DNA from: Bacteroides sp. | Lineage (GTDB): Bacteria; Bacteroidota; Bacteroidia; Bacteroidales; Bacteroidaceae | Length of the DNA: 9,241 nucleotides | Direction: 5' to 3' | Assembly: GCA_017556595.1 (NCBI GenBank) | Contig: JAFYML010000361.1 | Span: 1 to 9,241 of the forward strand | In this document: positions 1 to 7,100 of the stretch, one piece after another | Layout: each line of letters starts with the position of its first letter | Position numbering within the stretch: the first letter of the stretch is position 1 | Made by a program: the position numbers and the translations under genes | The notes under the pieces: model-generated | What the model saw: the letters and a program-made list of their open reading frames with translations, nothing else | The model's database searches: none | Told to the model about the DNA's origin: nothing

Positions 1-1536
1 ATTGGGGATATTAATATTGACCAAGGAAGTACAACCTAAGAAATCATATTCATCAATTTTTGTTACACTATTTCCTAACTTAACATCAGTCAATGCCGTA
101 CATTCTCTAAAAGTATGAATACCCATTGTTACTACGTTGTCAGGAATAGAAATATTAGCCAATGAAGTACAACCATAAAAAGCACAATTCCCCAATGATA
201 CAGCGTTATTTGGCAAAAGGATACGATTTAATATCGTTGCACTAAACATATATTTTCCGATAATATTATCACTAGTCCAACATTTATATTGCCCATCTTC
301 TAAATAATAATAATCACCTCCTGCAACAATCGTAGCTTCACTGATATCTAAATCAACTAAGCGACCAGGAGTTTCGTAGCCGTTTACATCACGACCGGCC
401 ATGTCACGAATCAAGCGGATGTCGTCACCATTCAAGTAACCACTAACTTTCAACTTGGTAATGTTGTACTTGTTGGTATCATCGATGAATTTGCTCAATC
501 CACCGGCTTCGGCTACATTCACATCACCCTCGTTACCCTCAATCAAAGTAGGTTCCGGAGTAGTATAAACAAATGTTTCACTATAGCCTGTACCCTTTTC
601 GTTGATTGCATACGCACGAATGTAGTAGGTTGTTTCGGGCTTCAAGCCTTCGATGATAGCTGCAAAATATTCCGATTCGGGGCTACCATGTATTTCTTCT
701 ACAACAAGGTGGTCGGTAGTTGGGTTCTTGCTTTCGGAGCTATAGCAGAAACCTACTTTAGTAACTTCGCCTAAACCGGCATCAACGATTGAAGAACGTA
801 CCGTAACGCTTACTTCTGTAGAATCGGGAGCAATAATGTCGCTCAATACGGGAACTGTAGCTGTATTGGTGGTCACACTGATGCTGTTGCTATAACCCAC
901 TCCTTGTGCATTCACACCATAAGCACGAACCAAGTAAGTCTTGTTGGGTTCCATACTCTTAATGGTGGCTGACATACGGCCGCCTTGTGGCTCTACATTC
1001 ACTACATTGCTCTTGATGGTTGGTTCACCACTACCGGCTTCTGCCCATACAAAACCGGTCATCAGCAATTCACTACCGCCTTCGTCAAGTAGTTCTACCG
1101 ATACAGCGCAACTCTTCTCGTCCTTGCTTTGAAGAATAACTTCGTTAAATACCGGAGCATTGCTCTGTGTGGTGGTGAAACTCTTTATCTGACTCTTGGC
1201 TATGCTGTAACCACTGCTGGCGTATGCGCAATAGTAATAGGTTTCGCCCGGTTCCAAATTTTGGATTAGGACACTATAGCTTGTAGAACCATCCTTTACG
1301 GGATATTCATCGTATTCGGCCATGCTCTCCAATTCAGAGAAGAGGATACCATATTCCTTGGCAGTATTGGTTTCGGTCAGTGTGATGCTGCCCGAAAGGG
1401 TGGCACCCATACGATAGATGTTACTGGCTGTGCCGGTAGTAACAACCGGTGCGAAGTTGGAGGATTCGGTATCCTTTTCGCAAGCGGACAAGATGAGCAT
1501 CAAGCCGCAAAGAAGTATATATGATAATTTTTTCAT
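1..1536 (-). CDS. Surface lipoprotein with Fn3-like domains and BspA-type leucine-rich repeats (3' end cut by window edge)
   Basis: The frame is open from an ATG at 1536 to base 1 (512 codons, no stop), so the C-terminus lies outside the window. Residues 1-19 form a lipoprotein signal with lipobox LSAC (Cys19). The following EKDTE is acidic, as in Bacteroidetes lipoproteins sent to the cell surface. Three Fn3-like domains follow, at about 28-123, 124-223 and 224-328. Each ends in a 'L/M-x-P-x-x-T-Y-x-x-R/C-A-Y' strand and a TT-containing edge strand. Residues 335-415 resemble the lead-in module of Bacteroides BspA-like proteins (LNGDDIRLIRDMAG, then LVDLDIS). From about 430, LRR_5-type repeats of exactly 23 residues appear (CTSLANISIP, CTALTDVKLG, CTSLVNINIP). 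The family is linked to adhesion and binding at the surface; the ligand here is unknown. The gene is last of the visible operon, 20 bp after the beta-barrel gene. GC content drops sharply at residue 392/393. Confidence 0.9.
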   Translation of the reverse strand, partial: MKKLSYILLCGLMLILSACEKDTESSNFAPVVTTGTASNIYRMGATLSGSITLTETNTAKEYGILFSELESMAEYDEYPVKDGSTSYSVLIQNLEPGETYYYCAYASSGYSIAKSQIKSFTTTQSNAPVFNEVILQSKDEKSCAVSVELLDEGGSELLMTGFVWAEAGSGEPTIKSNVVNVEPQGGRMSATIKSMEPNKTYLVRAYGVNAQGVGYSNSISVTTNTATVPVLSDIIAPDSTEVSVTVRSSIVDAGLGEVTKVGFCYSSESKNPTTDHLVVEEIHGSPESEYFAAIIEGLKPETTYYIRAYAINEKGTGYSETFVYTTPEPTLIEGNEGDVNVAEAGGLSKFIDDTNKYNITKLKVSGYLNGDDIRLIRDMAGRDVNGYETPGRLVDLDISEATIVAGGDYYYLEDGQYKCWTSDNIIGKYMFSATILNRILLPNNAVSLGNCAFYGCTSLANISIPDNVVTMGIHTFRECTALTDVKLGNSVTKIDEYDFLGCTSLVNINIPN

Positions 1537-1556
1537 TTGTCTGTCTATTTTAAGGA

Positions 1557-2414
1557 TTAGAAGAAGAAACCGATACCTACACTCATTTCAAGGTATTTGA
1601 AGTTAACGGTTTGACAACCGAGTGAAAGGGCAAAACTACCGAAGCGACCGATAGCACCTACTTCGGCTGCAATACCACTGGCCGAGTGGTCAGCATTCTT
1701 CACCAATTCGCCTTCTACTGTTTCCCATGCCAAGGTGCGGCTACCATAACCACCGCCTACATAACCATAAAGAGGTTTGGCAACGCGGAACAGGTAACCA
1801 CCGGTGATAGACAAACGGGCTTTGCTTGATGCACCTTCTACATAGTAAGGCATACCGCTTCCACCTGCAGTCAATGCACCGGTATCGTCACATTCCAAAT
1901 CGGTTGAAGCAGAACCGAAGTCGCTACGGAAGCGAAGGTAGGCACCATGTTTGGCTACGACACCCACCATAGCTCCGAATGAGGTTTGTGAGGGATGCCA
2001 ACCGCCTTCGAGCATGACCAAGGTCTTACGTTTTTGATCTTCGGGAAGGATAACCTTCAAACGCAAGCGATAAGCCACTTGTTTCTCCAAGCGTTCGGGG
2101 AAGTCGTAACGAATGGTACCAAACTTCTCGCTCTTGATGGTAATGTTACGGGTGCGACCGGGCATATAGATAATGGCTTCGCCCGAATTATAGATAATAT
2201 CGCCAACGATGTTGCCTTCGAAGGTGTAGTCCTTTACATCGGCTACCGATACACGGAGGATGGCGCAAGGTTCGTCGTTTAGGTCAAGACGCTCGTGGGT
2301 ACGAGGCATCAAGTCGCGCTCCAACTTTTCGAGCGGTTCAATCTTCAGCTCTTGCGCGTGCAGAACTGCACAGAAGAAAAGCAAGATTCCACTAAGGAAT
2401 ATGTTCTTTTTCAT
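1557..2414 (-). CDS. Exported protein: PEGA-like module plus putative outer-membrane beta-barrel
   Basis: The 285-aa protein begins with a signal peptide, MKKNIFLSGILLFFCAVLHA, with likely cleavage before Gln21. Residues 34-121 carry a pattern I associate with exported Bacteroidetes proteins: DLMPRTHERLDLNDEPCAIL, then a short beta-rich stretch with EGNIVGD, IIYMPG and an aromatic/Arg pair. This resembles a PEGA-like or carboxypeptidase-regulatory-like beta-sandwich. From about 130 to the end the sequence alternates hydrophobic and polar residues with many Gly and aromatic residues (for example GYVGGGYGS) and closes in Phe-Phe-Phe. That is typical of a small outer-membrane beta-barrel, perhaps of eight strands, with the C-terminal aromatic recognised by the Bam machinery. 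It lies 27 bp after the transglutaminase-like gene and 20 bp before the LRR lipoprotein. It could help anchor or display its neighbours, but that is inference. No enzymatic motif was seen. Confidence 0.82.
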   Translation of the reverse strand: MKKNIFLSGILLFFCAVLHAQELKIEPLEKLERDLMPRTHERLDLNDEPCAILRVSVADVKDYTFEGNIVGDIIYNSGEAIIYMPGRTRNITIKSEKFGTIRYDFPERLEKQVAYRLRLKVILPEDQKRKTLVMLEGGWHPSQTSFGAMVGVVAKHGAYLRFRSDFGSASTDLECDDTGALTAGGSGMPYYVEGASSKARLSITGGYLFRVAKPLYGYVGGGYGSRTLAWETVEGELVKNADHSASGIAAEVGAIGRFGSFALSLGCQTVNFKYLEMSVGIGFFF

Positions 2415-2441
2415 AAAGTTAATGTATTTAAAGTTAATATT

Positions 2442-3569
2442 TTATTTTTTCAATTTCTTTAGTTCTTTTTTATAGTGTTCGTTGAATGCAGCCCATTGTT
2501 GGTCGATAAGTGTATGCAATTCGTCGATGTATCTATTTAAGTTACCAACAGCCTTTGATATGGTTTCGGGCGGATTGCTGACACCTATCATTACTTGTTT
2601 TGCTTTCTCATAATTAGCTTGAGCACTATCCAACCATGCTTTTACTTCCAACACATTCTTTTTAGGACGAAAATTCGCTAATTTATAACGATTGAACAGC
2701 TTCATCTCATCCCAACCTTGGCTATAGTATTTCATGGATTCCTTGTAGCTTTCATAAACTACGTTATGATGATGTACCTTAATATTCGAACCATTTACAT
2801 CGAGCAAATATTGCACCAATGCATTAGCGGTACCATTATGAAGTATACGATCTTGCAATGCTAAAGATTGTTGATACTTGTTCTGCTTGGAATAGGCTAT
2901 AATGGAATCATTATAATTGAATAGCGGTTGATATACCTCTTTGCCATGTTCTGTCGGTTGGTCAAAAGCTTGATAAGTCTTTGGATGTTCGTCCAACTGC
3001 CAAATGGGGTCGAAAGGCATATGCGTTTTCATAAATTCACTACTGGGCACCATGTATTGTTCCATAGTAGGCCGAGAGACGAATTCATTATTGCGTGCAT
3101 AACCCATACCGTAAGTAGTATCGTAGTTATACCACTTGCCATTTACCTTGGCCACATTCCAAGCGTGCGCTTCACGTTGAATATATCCCTGACTATCTTT
3201 GGTATAACCTTCGACAAAAAATGCCGGTATATCCATAGCTTGTGCTACATACTTAAAGAGTAGTGAGAAGTCGCGACACACACCGGTACGCTTATCCAAC
3301 AATACTTGAATCTCTTTTTCTTCACCCTCACGTTGATTGCCTGCTACAAAGGCTTCGAACATACGATAACGGAAGGTATGCGTCATCCAAATATAAAGCG
3401 TTTTAAGTTTTTCCTCTTCCGTGTCGCAATTACATTCCAAATAAAGCGCAAGTGAATCTACCGAGTGGGTATATTCATCGGGAATAATGGGCTGATTGGT
3501 TTGAGGTTCAACAGCTTTAGAAGTAAATGCTAATATAAAGAAATATAATAAGATAAATGCTCGTTTCAT
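2442..3569 (-). CDS. Exported transglutaminase-like (papain-fold) protein
   Basis: The 375-aa protein has a signal peptide, MKRAFILLYFFILAFTSKA, with likely cleavage after Ala19. Residues about 50-155 match the transglutaminase-like core: a helix with YIWMTHTFRYR, then GVCRDFS with the presumed nucleophile Cys98, EAHAWN with His135, and NYDTTYG with Asp150. The complete Cys-His-Asp set suggests an active enzyme acting on peptide or isopeptide bonds (protease-like, amidase or cross-linking); the substrate is unknown. The C-terminal part (about 200-375) is largely charged helix and ends in KKELKKLKK, with no domain I recognise. The ATG at 3569 is preceded by a perfect AAGGAGG Shine-Dalgarno, rare in this phylum, which fixes the start. 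It sits 17 bp after the acidic-tract gene and 27 bp before the beta-barrel gene, all other members of the set being exported too. Confidence 0.88.
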   Translation of the reverse strand: MKRAFILLYFFILAFTSKAVEPQTNQPIIPDEYTHSVDSLALYLECNCDTEEEKLKTLYIWMTHTFRYRMFEAFVAGNQREGEEKEIQVLLDKRTGVCRDFSLLFKYVAQAMDIPAFFVEGYTKDSQGYIQREAHAWNVAKVNGKWYNYDTTYGMGYARNNEFVSRPTMEQYMVPSSEFMKTHMPFDPIWQLDEHPKTYQAFDQPTEHGKEVYQPLFNYNDSIIAYSKQNKYQQSLALQDRILHNGTANALVQYLLDVNGSNIKVHHHNVVYESYKESMKYYSQGWDEMKLFNRYKLANFRPKKNVLEVKAWLDSAQANYEKAKQVMIGVSNPPETISKAVGNLNRYIDELHTLIDQQWAAFNEHYKKELKKLKK

Positions 3570-3576
3570 ATTCCGT

Positions 3577-3583
3577 CCTCCTT
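3577..3583 (-). promoter_or_regulatory. Strong Shine-Dalgarno site for the transglutaminase-like gene
   Basis: On the minus strand AAGGAGG lies 7 nt before the ATG at 3569. It falls in the short gap after the TGA stop (3587-3589) of the preceding gene. None of the other gene starts in the window shows a comparable site; they have A/T-rich leaders, as is usual for Bacteroidetes. The site confirms the start codon and may set a separate translation level for this cistron. Confidence 0.7.
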
Positions 3584-3586
3584 CGA

Positions 3587-4609
3587 TCAGCTATATATCT
3601 TCATCCAAATTACCGCATATCCACGATAGTTATTCAACAAGTCTGGAGTGTTTGTCTTCAAATTGGTACGTTCGCCCTTACCGCGATTTAGAATAGTAAC
3701 GAGTTGTCCATCCTTTATAATGATTAAGTAGGCCTGTTCAGGATTAATCAACGTGTTAACACTTCCAAACATGATGCGTCCATCCTCTTTCATTGTATCC
3801 AAATAGAGCATTACAGCATCGTATGTATCCAAATCGAGCAATTCGCGAATGATGCGTTGGTGATAATCGGGCATTTCATCGAAAGGATGATTAACCACCA
3901 CTTGAGCCGGACGGGCCGCTTCTAATGAAAAATCCTGTTCGGGTGTTGCTATTGTATCTGTCGCAACCGCTGCAACTGCCTCTTCTACGAGTTCTTCTTC
4001 AACCACCTCTTCTCCGGCTACCTCTTCCTCGATCACTAGTTCAACCACTTGAATGGTATCAGCAGCTACTACTTCTTCTACAACCTCAATGGTCTCTTCT
4101 ACCACTTCTGCTAACGCAACTTCTGCTACTGCAATTGTATCTGCCACAACTAGCTCAAGAACTTGTTCAACAGGAGGTGCTACTTCTTCTACAATTTCAA
4201 CGACTTCAATAGGGTCGGTTGTCGTTTCTTCTGCAGGAGTTTCGGTTTCATCAGCAGCCACTTCCTTTAGTAAAGCCACTTCAGGAAGATAAACAAATGA
4301 CTTATAGAGTGGACCTTGATGGTATTCAAGACACCTCAATGATGATTGCAATTGTTCCCAACGGGTATTAGCATCTTTCGAAGTATATCCCTCATCGGTC
4401 AGCATAGTCAAGATATTCACATGCATCTTTTCTGCAGCAATATCGTGAGCTATTTCCAACGATTTAGCACTGGTCCCTTCGCCATAGATATACTTTTCGC
4501 TGAGTTTAATGTCGCGAATCTCCTTCTTAACGGCTTCTATGTCGCCCTCTTGTGCCATTAACGACACGGTACATAATGACACTAACAAGAGTAATATTTT
4601 GCTTTTCAT
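3587..4609 (-). CDS. Exported protein with long acidic Val/Glu/Ala-rich tract, function unknown
   Basis: The 340-aa protein starts with a signal peptide, MKSKILLLLVSLCTVSLMA, with likely cleavage before Gln20. Residues about 22-75 form a helical domain with IYGEGTSAKSLEIAHDIAAE, weakly like the LPP20-type pattern (Gly-Glu-Gly followed by an Ala-rich helix). Residues 116-232 are a low-complexity tract of Val, Glu and Ala with 37 acidic and no basic residues. It contains repeated EVVEE-type units and three copies of DTI (157-159, 184-186, 218-220). Residues about 233-340 return to ordinary globular sequence with predicted strands (AYLIIIKDGQLVTIL, GYAVIWMKIY), a domain I do not recognise. The layout is therefore two globular ends joined by a highly charged spacer, probably in the periplasm. 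It lies 18 bp after the NTF2-like gene and 17 bp before the transglutaminase-like gene. Function is not assignable. Confidence 0.8.
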   Translation of the reverse strand: MKSKILLLLVSLCTVSLMAQEGDIEAVKKEIRDIKLSEKYIYGEGTSAKSLEIAHDIAAEKMHVNILTMLTDEGYTSKDANTRWEQLQSSLRCLEYHQGPLYKSFVYLPEVALLKEVAADETETPAEETTTDPIEVVEIVEEVAPPVEQVLELVVADTIAVAEVALAEVVEETIEVVEEVVAADTIQVVELVIEEEVAGEEVVEEELVEEAVAAVATDTIATPEQDFSLEAARPAQVVVNHPFDEMPDYHQRIIRELLDLDTYDAVMLYLDTMKEDGRIMFGSVNTLINPEQAYLIIIKDGQLVTILNRGKGERTNLKTNTPDLLNNYRGYAVIWMKIYS

Positions 4610-4627
4610 GATAAATCGTTCTATTAA

Positions 4628-5611
4628 TTATACGATATCGAAATCATCACAAGTAAAGATTTCCTCTTCCGGCAGAGGTTGGTCTCCAATCTTGTCTGGT
4701 TGCCAAGTACGAACATGGATTTGTGGCATATCAGGATTGTTGAAATCCCAAAGTAAGAACAAGTAACCGACATCGCTATAATTATCCGAAGAATAACCCT
4801 GTTTCAAAGTTACACCATAATAGTTGGCTTTAGCTGGATGTTTCATTACTTTGATTTCATCGAAAATAACACGGATGTGTTTGTTGTTGCGGAACACGCG
4901 CGACAAGTTTGTGATATATTGTTTTTTACTCTGCTTGTTATACACCACCTTATCTTGTGGCATAAAGTTGTTCATTTCGCTTGGCACGGACTTCACCACT
5001 TTACCAGTAATAATCAATGCATCGTCGCTAAAGATTTGCTCCAAGAAAGCAATATCTTTCGTATTATAGGCAGTACGGAATTGCTCTACGTAGTCCAGAA
5101 TCATTTGGCGATAACGAAGGTCGGTAACATCGGTTCCTCGTTTCAGCACTTTAAGATAAAGGTTGTTGTCGATAGCTAAATGAAAATCGGATATAGCACC
5201 TTCCGCATTAAAACCAATAACAGCTTCGTGATACTCTTCTTCATCTTCGGCTCCCTTCATAAAAATTTGGATATTGCGCACTTGGTACGATTTGTCGTGC
5301 ATCAACAAGCAGCGTTCTATCATTTCTGTATCGCCACAACGGAACGGACTTTCTGCCCAAAGTTTATTCAAATCGGCTTGGGCGCGTTCCGATATTTGTA
5401 TGCCACCTAAGTTCAATGCACGACCATCGGCCTGTGCCATATTGAACTCTGTAAGCAAGGTACTAATGTTTTTTTGAGCCGTTTCTTTCAACGTTTCGTT
5501 ATCAAGGTCGGTCAAATAGAAATTTGTCACATACTGTGCTTGTGAATCTATTGCCACAAGTGCAAGAATAACGCTACAGATTAGGTTCTTCAATTTCATA
5601 TTGGTATTCAT
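4628..5611 (-). CDS. Exported protein with C-terminal NTF2-like domain
   Basis: The 327-aa reading from the ATG at 5611 has a second in-frame ATG at 5599 (residue 5). Either gives a signal peptide ending about DSQA, with Gln26 as first mature residue. The first start lies only 5 bp past the previous stop, suggesting translational coupling; the second gives a more classic MKLKNL signal start, so the choice is open. Residues 28-160 are an alpha/beta region I cannot name. Residues about 165-305 look like an NTF2/SnoaL-like cone fold: a helix with DYVEQFRTAYNTKDIAFLEQIF, SDDALIITGKVV, then beta strands and the sequence QIHVRTWQP. I recall near-identical phrases in uncharacterised exported proteins of other Bacteroidales. 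NTF2-like folds bind small ligands or act as enzymes or dimer scaffolds; no catalytic set is obvious. Likely periplasmic. Confidence 0.83.
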   Translation of the reverse strand: MNTNMKLKNLICSVILALVAIDSQAQYVTNFYLTDLDNETLKETAQKNISTLLTEFNMAQADGRALNLGGIQISERAQADLNKLWAESPFRCGDTEMIERCLLMHDKSYQVRNIQIFMKGAEDEEEYHEAVIGFNAEGAISDFHLAIDNNLYLKVLKRGTDVTDLRYRQMILDYVEQFRTAYNTKDIAFLEQIFSDDALIITGKVVKSVPSEMNNFMPQDKVVYNKQSKKQYITNLSRVFRNNKHIRVIFDEIKVMKHPAKANYYGVTLKQGYSSDNYSDVGYLFLLWDFNNPDMPQIHVRTWQPDKIGDQPLPEEEIFTCDDFDIV

Positions 5612-5616
5612 TTTAT

Positions 5617-6708
5617 TTATTTAACTTTCAAATTTATATGTTCTTGGAAAAGTGTTTGAATATTATGCGTAGGCACGTATGCATAAAGTGTCAGCTTCAT
5701 CGTATCAGCTTTGGGATTTAAAATAATTTTCGGATTTACGCTGAAATAGGCCTGATGGCAATAGCCATATACGTGGTTGTGCAGAATGATGGTGCCACTT
5801 ATATTCTCGTTCGTAATTTCTTCTATACCAACGTATGTAGTACAACCTTCGTTCTTACAATAGCTTAGGAATTTGTTCAAGGTAGATTCGAAGGTGATTT
5901 TCTTATAGCCATAAAGCATTTGGGTAACTTCAACATTGATTGTGTGTTTGCTCGGCAAAAGAATGAGGTTGCGCACCGACTCCTCGAGATGCTTATCATC
6001 AACCACCGGTTCGTAAGTGCCATCTGAAAGGCGGCGATAGAAACTATCGCTGTTCATGGAATCGATAATGTAGGTCATTCCTACCTTGCGAAATATATTA
6101 TCGCCCATATCCACCAACAATTTCCCTTCTTCTACCGGCAGAATGACATTCGTCATGTCAACATATTCTTTAGAATAGAGTAATCCTTCGTAGAAAGTAG
6201 CCTCAATTTCCTTTTTATTGCCGCCCAATAACAATTCGTATTGGACAGGGAAAGTCATAACAAGAAGTGTTTGCTGATTTTCGGTTACAGACACAGTGTA
6301 ATTCTTATCATCTTGACTGATGGAGAGAGACAAATTATCTTTATTGGTAGTCAAGAGACGATTAATTTGTTCACGAATAGTACGTTGCCCTTGAATTTGA
6401 ACCTTATCTTCTGTGAGCATGCGAGTCATTAATGTTGCATCCTCCATCAAGTAAAGTTCCAACAAATATCGCTCAATAAAGTGATAAATAGGCGAAGGAT
6501 AATCGGTTTTCAACTTTTCCGCAAAAAGGTTGAAACCTATGTGCGAGACCTTCCCTGCCTTGTTCTTGATAATATTCAGCGGATAGTTAAAATCATCACG
6601 CAAGTTGACTTGTGTAGCAATATCTTGCAGTTTGACAGATACATAGCTCTGCGAAAAAAGAGCTACAGAAATCGAAAGCAACACAAGCAGTGAAACAAAT
6701 CTTCTCAT
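5617..6708 (-). CDS. Exported protein of unknown function, first gene of the envelope operon
   Basis: The frame can be extended upstream to a TTG at 6717, but the ATG at 6708 is the better start: it gives a normal signal peptide, MRRFVSLLVLLSISVALFS, with Gln20 as likely first mature residue. The protein is then 363 aa. After the signal comes an alpha/beta protein with no motif I can name. A notable segment at about residues 54-88 contains HIGFNLF, SPIYHFIERYLLELYL, which I recall from uncharacterised exported Bacteroidales proteins. Later parts are strand-rich (for example GTIILHNHVYGY), with Cys at CKNEGC and GYCHQ. The gene is preceded by a 5' leader of about 50 nt and a Bacteroidetes-type promoter, and is followed after 5 bp by the NTF2-like gene. 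It probably acts in the periplasm together with the downstream products; the role is unknown. Confidence 0.82.
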   Translation of the reverse strand: MRRFVSLLVLLSISVALFSQSYVSVKLQDIATQVNLRDDFNYPLNIIKNKAGKVSHIGFNLFAEKLKTDYPSPIYHFIERYLLELYLMEDATLMTRMLTEDKVQIQGQRTIREQINRLLTTNKDNLSLSISQDDKNYTVSVTENQQTLLVMTFPVQYELLLGGNKKEIEATFYEGLLYSKEYVDMTNVILPVEEGKLLVDMGDNIFRKVGMTYIIDSMNSDSFYRRLSDGTYEPVVDDKHLEESVRNLILLPSKHTINVEVTQMLYGYKKITFESTLNKFLSYCKNEGCTTYVGIEEITNENISGTIILHNHVYGYCHQAYFSVNPKIILNPKADTMKLTLYAYVPTHNIQTLFQEHINLKVK

Positions 6709-6764
6709 AAGTATCAAAGGTTATTTTTGACAACAACTCTATTATAAATAAGGTGTATAATGTG

Positions 6765-6794
6765 CAAATGTATTAAAAAAACTTATAAAACAAG
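6765..6794 (-). promoter_or_regulatory. Bacteroidetes-type promoter for the envelope operon
   Basis: On the minus strand TACATTTG (6772-6765) matches the Bacteroidetes -7 consensus TAnnTTTG exactly. Eighteen bases upstream lies CTTG (6794-6791), three of four matches to the -33 TTTG element. Transcription should begin a few bases past 6765, giving a leader of about 50 nt before the ATG at 6708. That leader is A/T-rich without a Shine-Dalgarno. The position, between the argF' terminator and the first exported-protein gene, supports separate transcription of the six-gene set by the primary sigma factor. Confidence 0.65.
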
Positions 6795-6966
6795 GAGAAA
6801 TATTGAAAATTAACATGCCGTTGTTAGAAACGCACCAAATCATTCGCCCCAAATAGCAGATAAACAATAGCTAATAAATGGTGAAAAATCTACATCTATT
6901 TTGTAAAAGTATTTCACCGATAACACAAAAATGCGACTACCCACGCCAGAATAGCTTCTGAGAGGG

Positions 6967-7054
6967 GATAGAATCACATAGTCACTGATCCTATTTCAAA
7001 GCGTCACTGAAACCATTTCAAAGCGTCACTGATTGTGGTTCAGTGACGCTTTGA
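6967..7054. repeat. 22-bp tandem repeat with inverted copy forming a perfect hairpin
   Basis: ATTTCAAAGCGTCACTGA occurs at 6993-7010 and 7015-7032, exactly 22 bp apart. A degenerate third unit ends in the same GTCACTGA at 6981-6988, again in the 22-bp register. The reverse complement TCAGTGACGCTTTGA follows at 7040-7054 and pairs perfectly with 7018-7032: a 15-bp stem with a 7-nt loop. No T-run follows on either strand, so it does not look like an intrinsic terminator. It may be a REP-like or MITE-derived element or a set of protein-binding sites; the sequence does not decide between these. Confidence 0.75.
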
Positions 7055-7100
7055 CTCAGTAAGAGTTATTCGTCCTCTTGATTTTGTAAAGACAATTGAC

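Noticed and set aside
3925..4292. Two overlapping plus-strand open frames rich in Leu/Gln or Ser/Thr
   Set aside because: They are the antisense reading of the low-complexity Val/Glu/Ala tract of the acidic protein; they have no signal of translation and no sensible domain.
6709..6717. Extension of the first operon gene to a TTG start at 6717
   Set aside because: The ATG at 6708 gives a normal signal peptide starting Met-Arg-Arg; TTG starts are rare and only add three residues.
6904..6930. Second promoter (TTTG and TACTTTTA on the minus strand)
   Set aside because: The -7 element lacks the final G and the spacer is only 14 bp, too short; the site at 6765-6794 is much better.
6993..7054. CRISPR array
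   Set aside because: Units are only 22 bp in period with 4-bp differences between them, there are no unique spacers of usual length, and no cas genes are near.
7015..7054. Intrinsic terminator at the 15-bp hairpin
   Set aside because: No T-run follows the stem on either strand, and a better terminator lies at 7101-7149.
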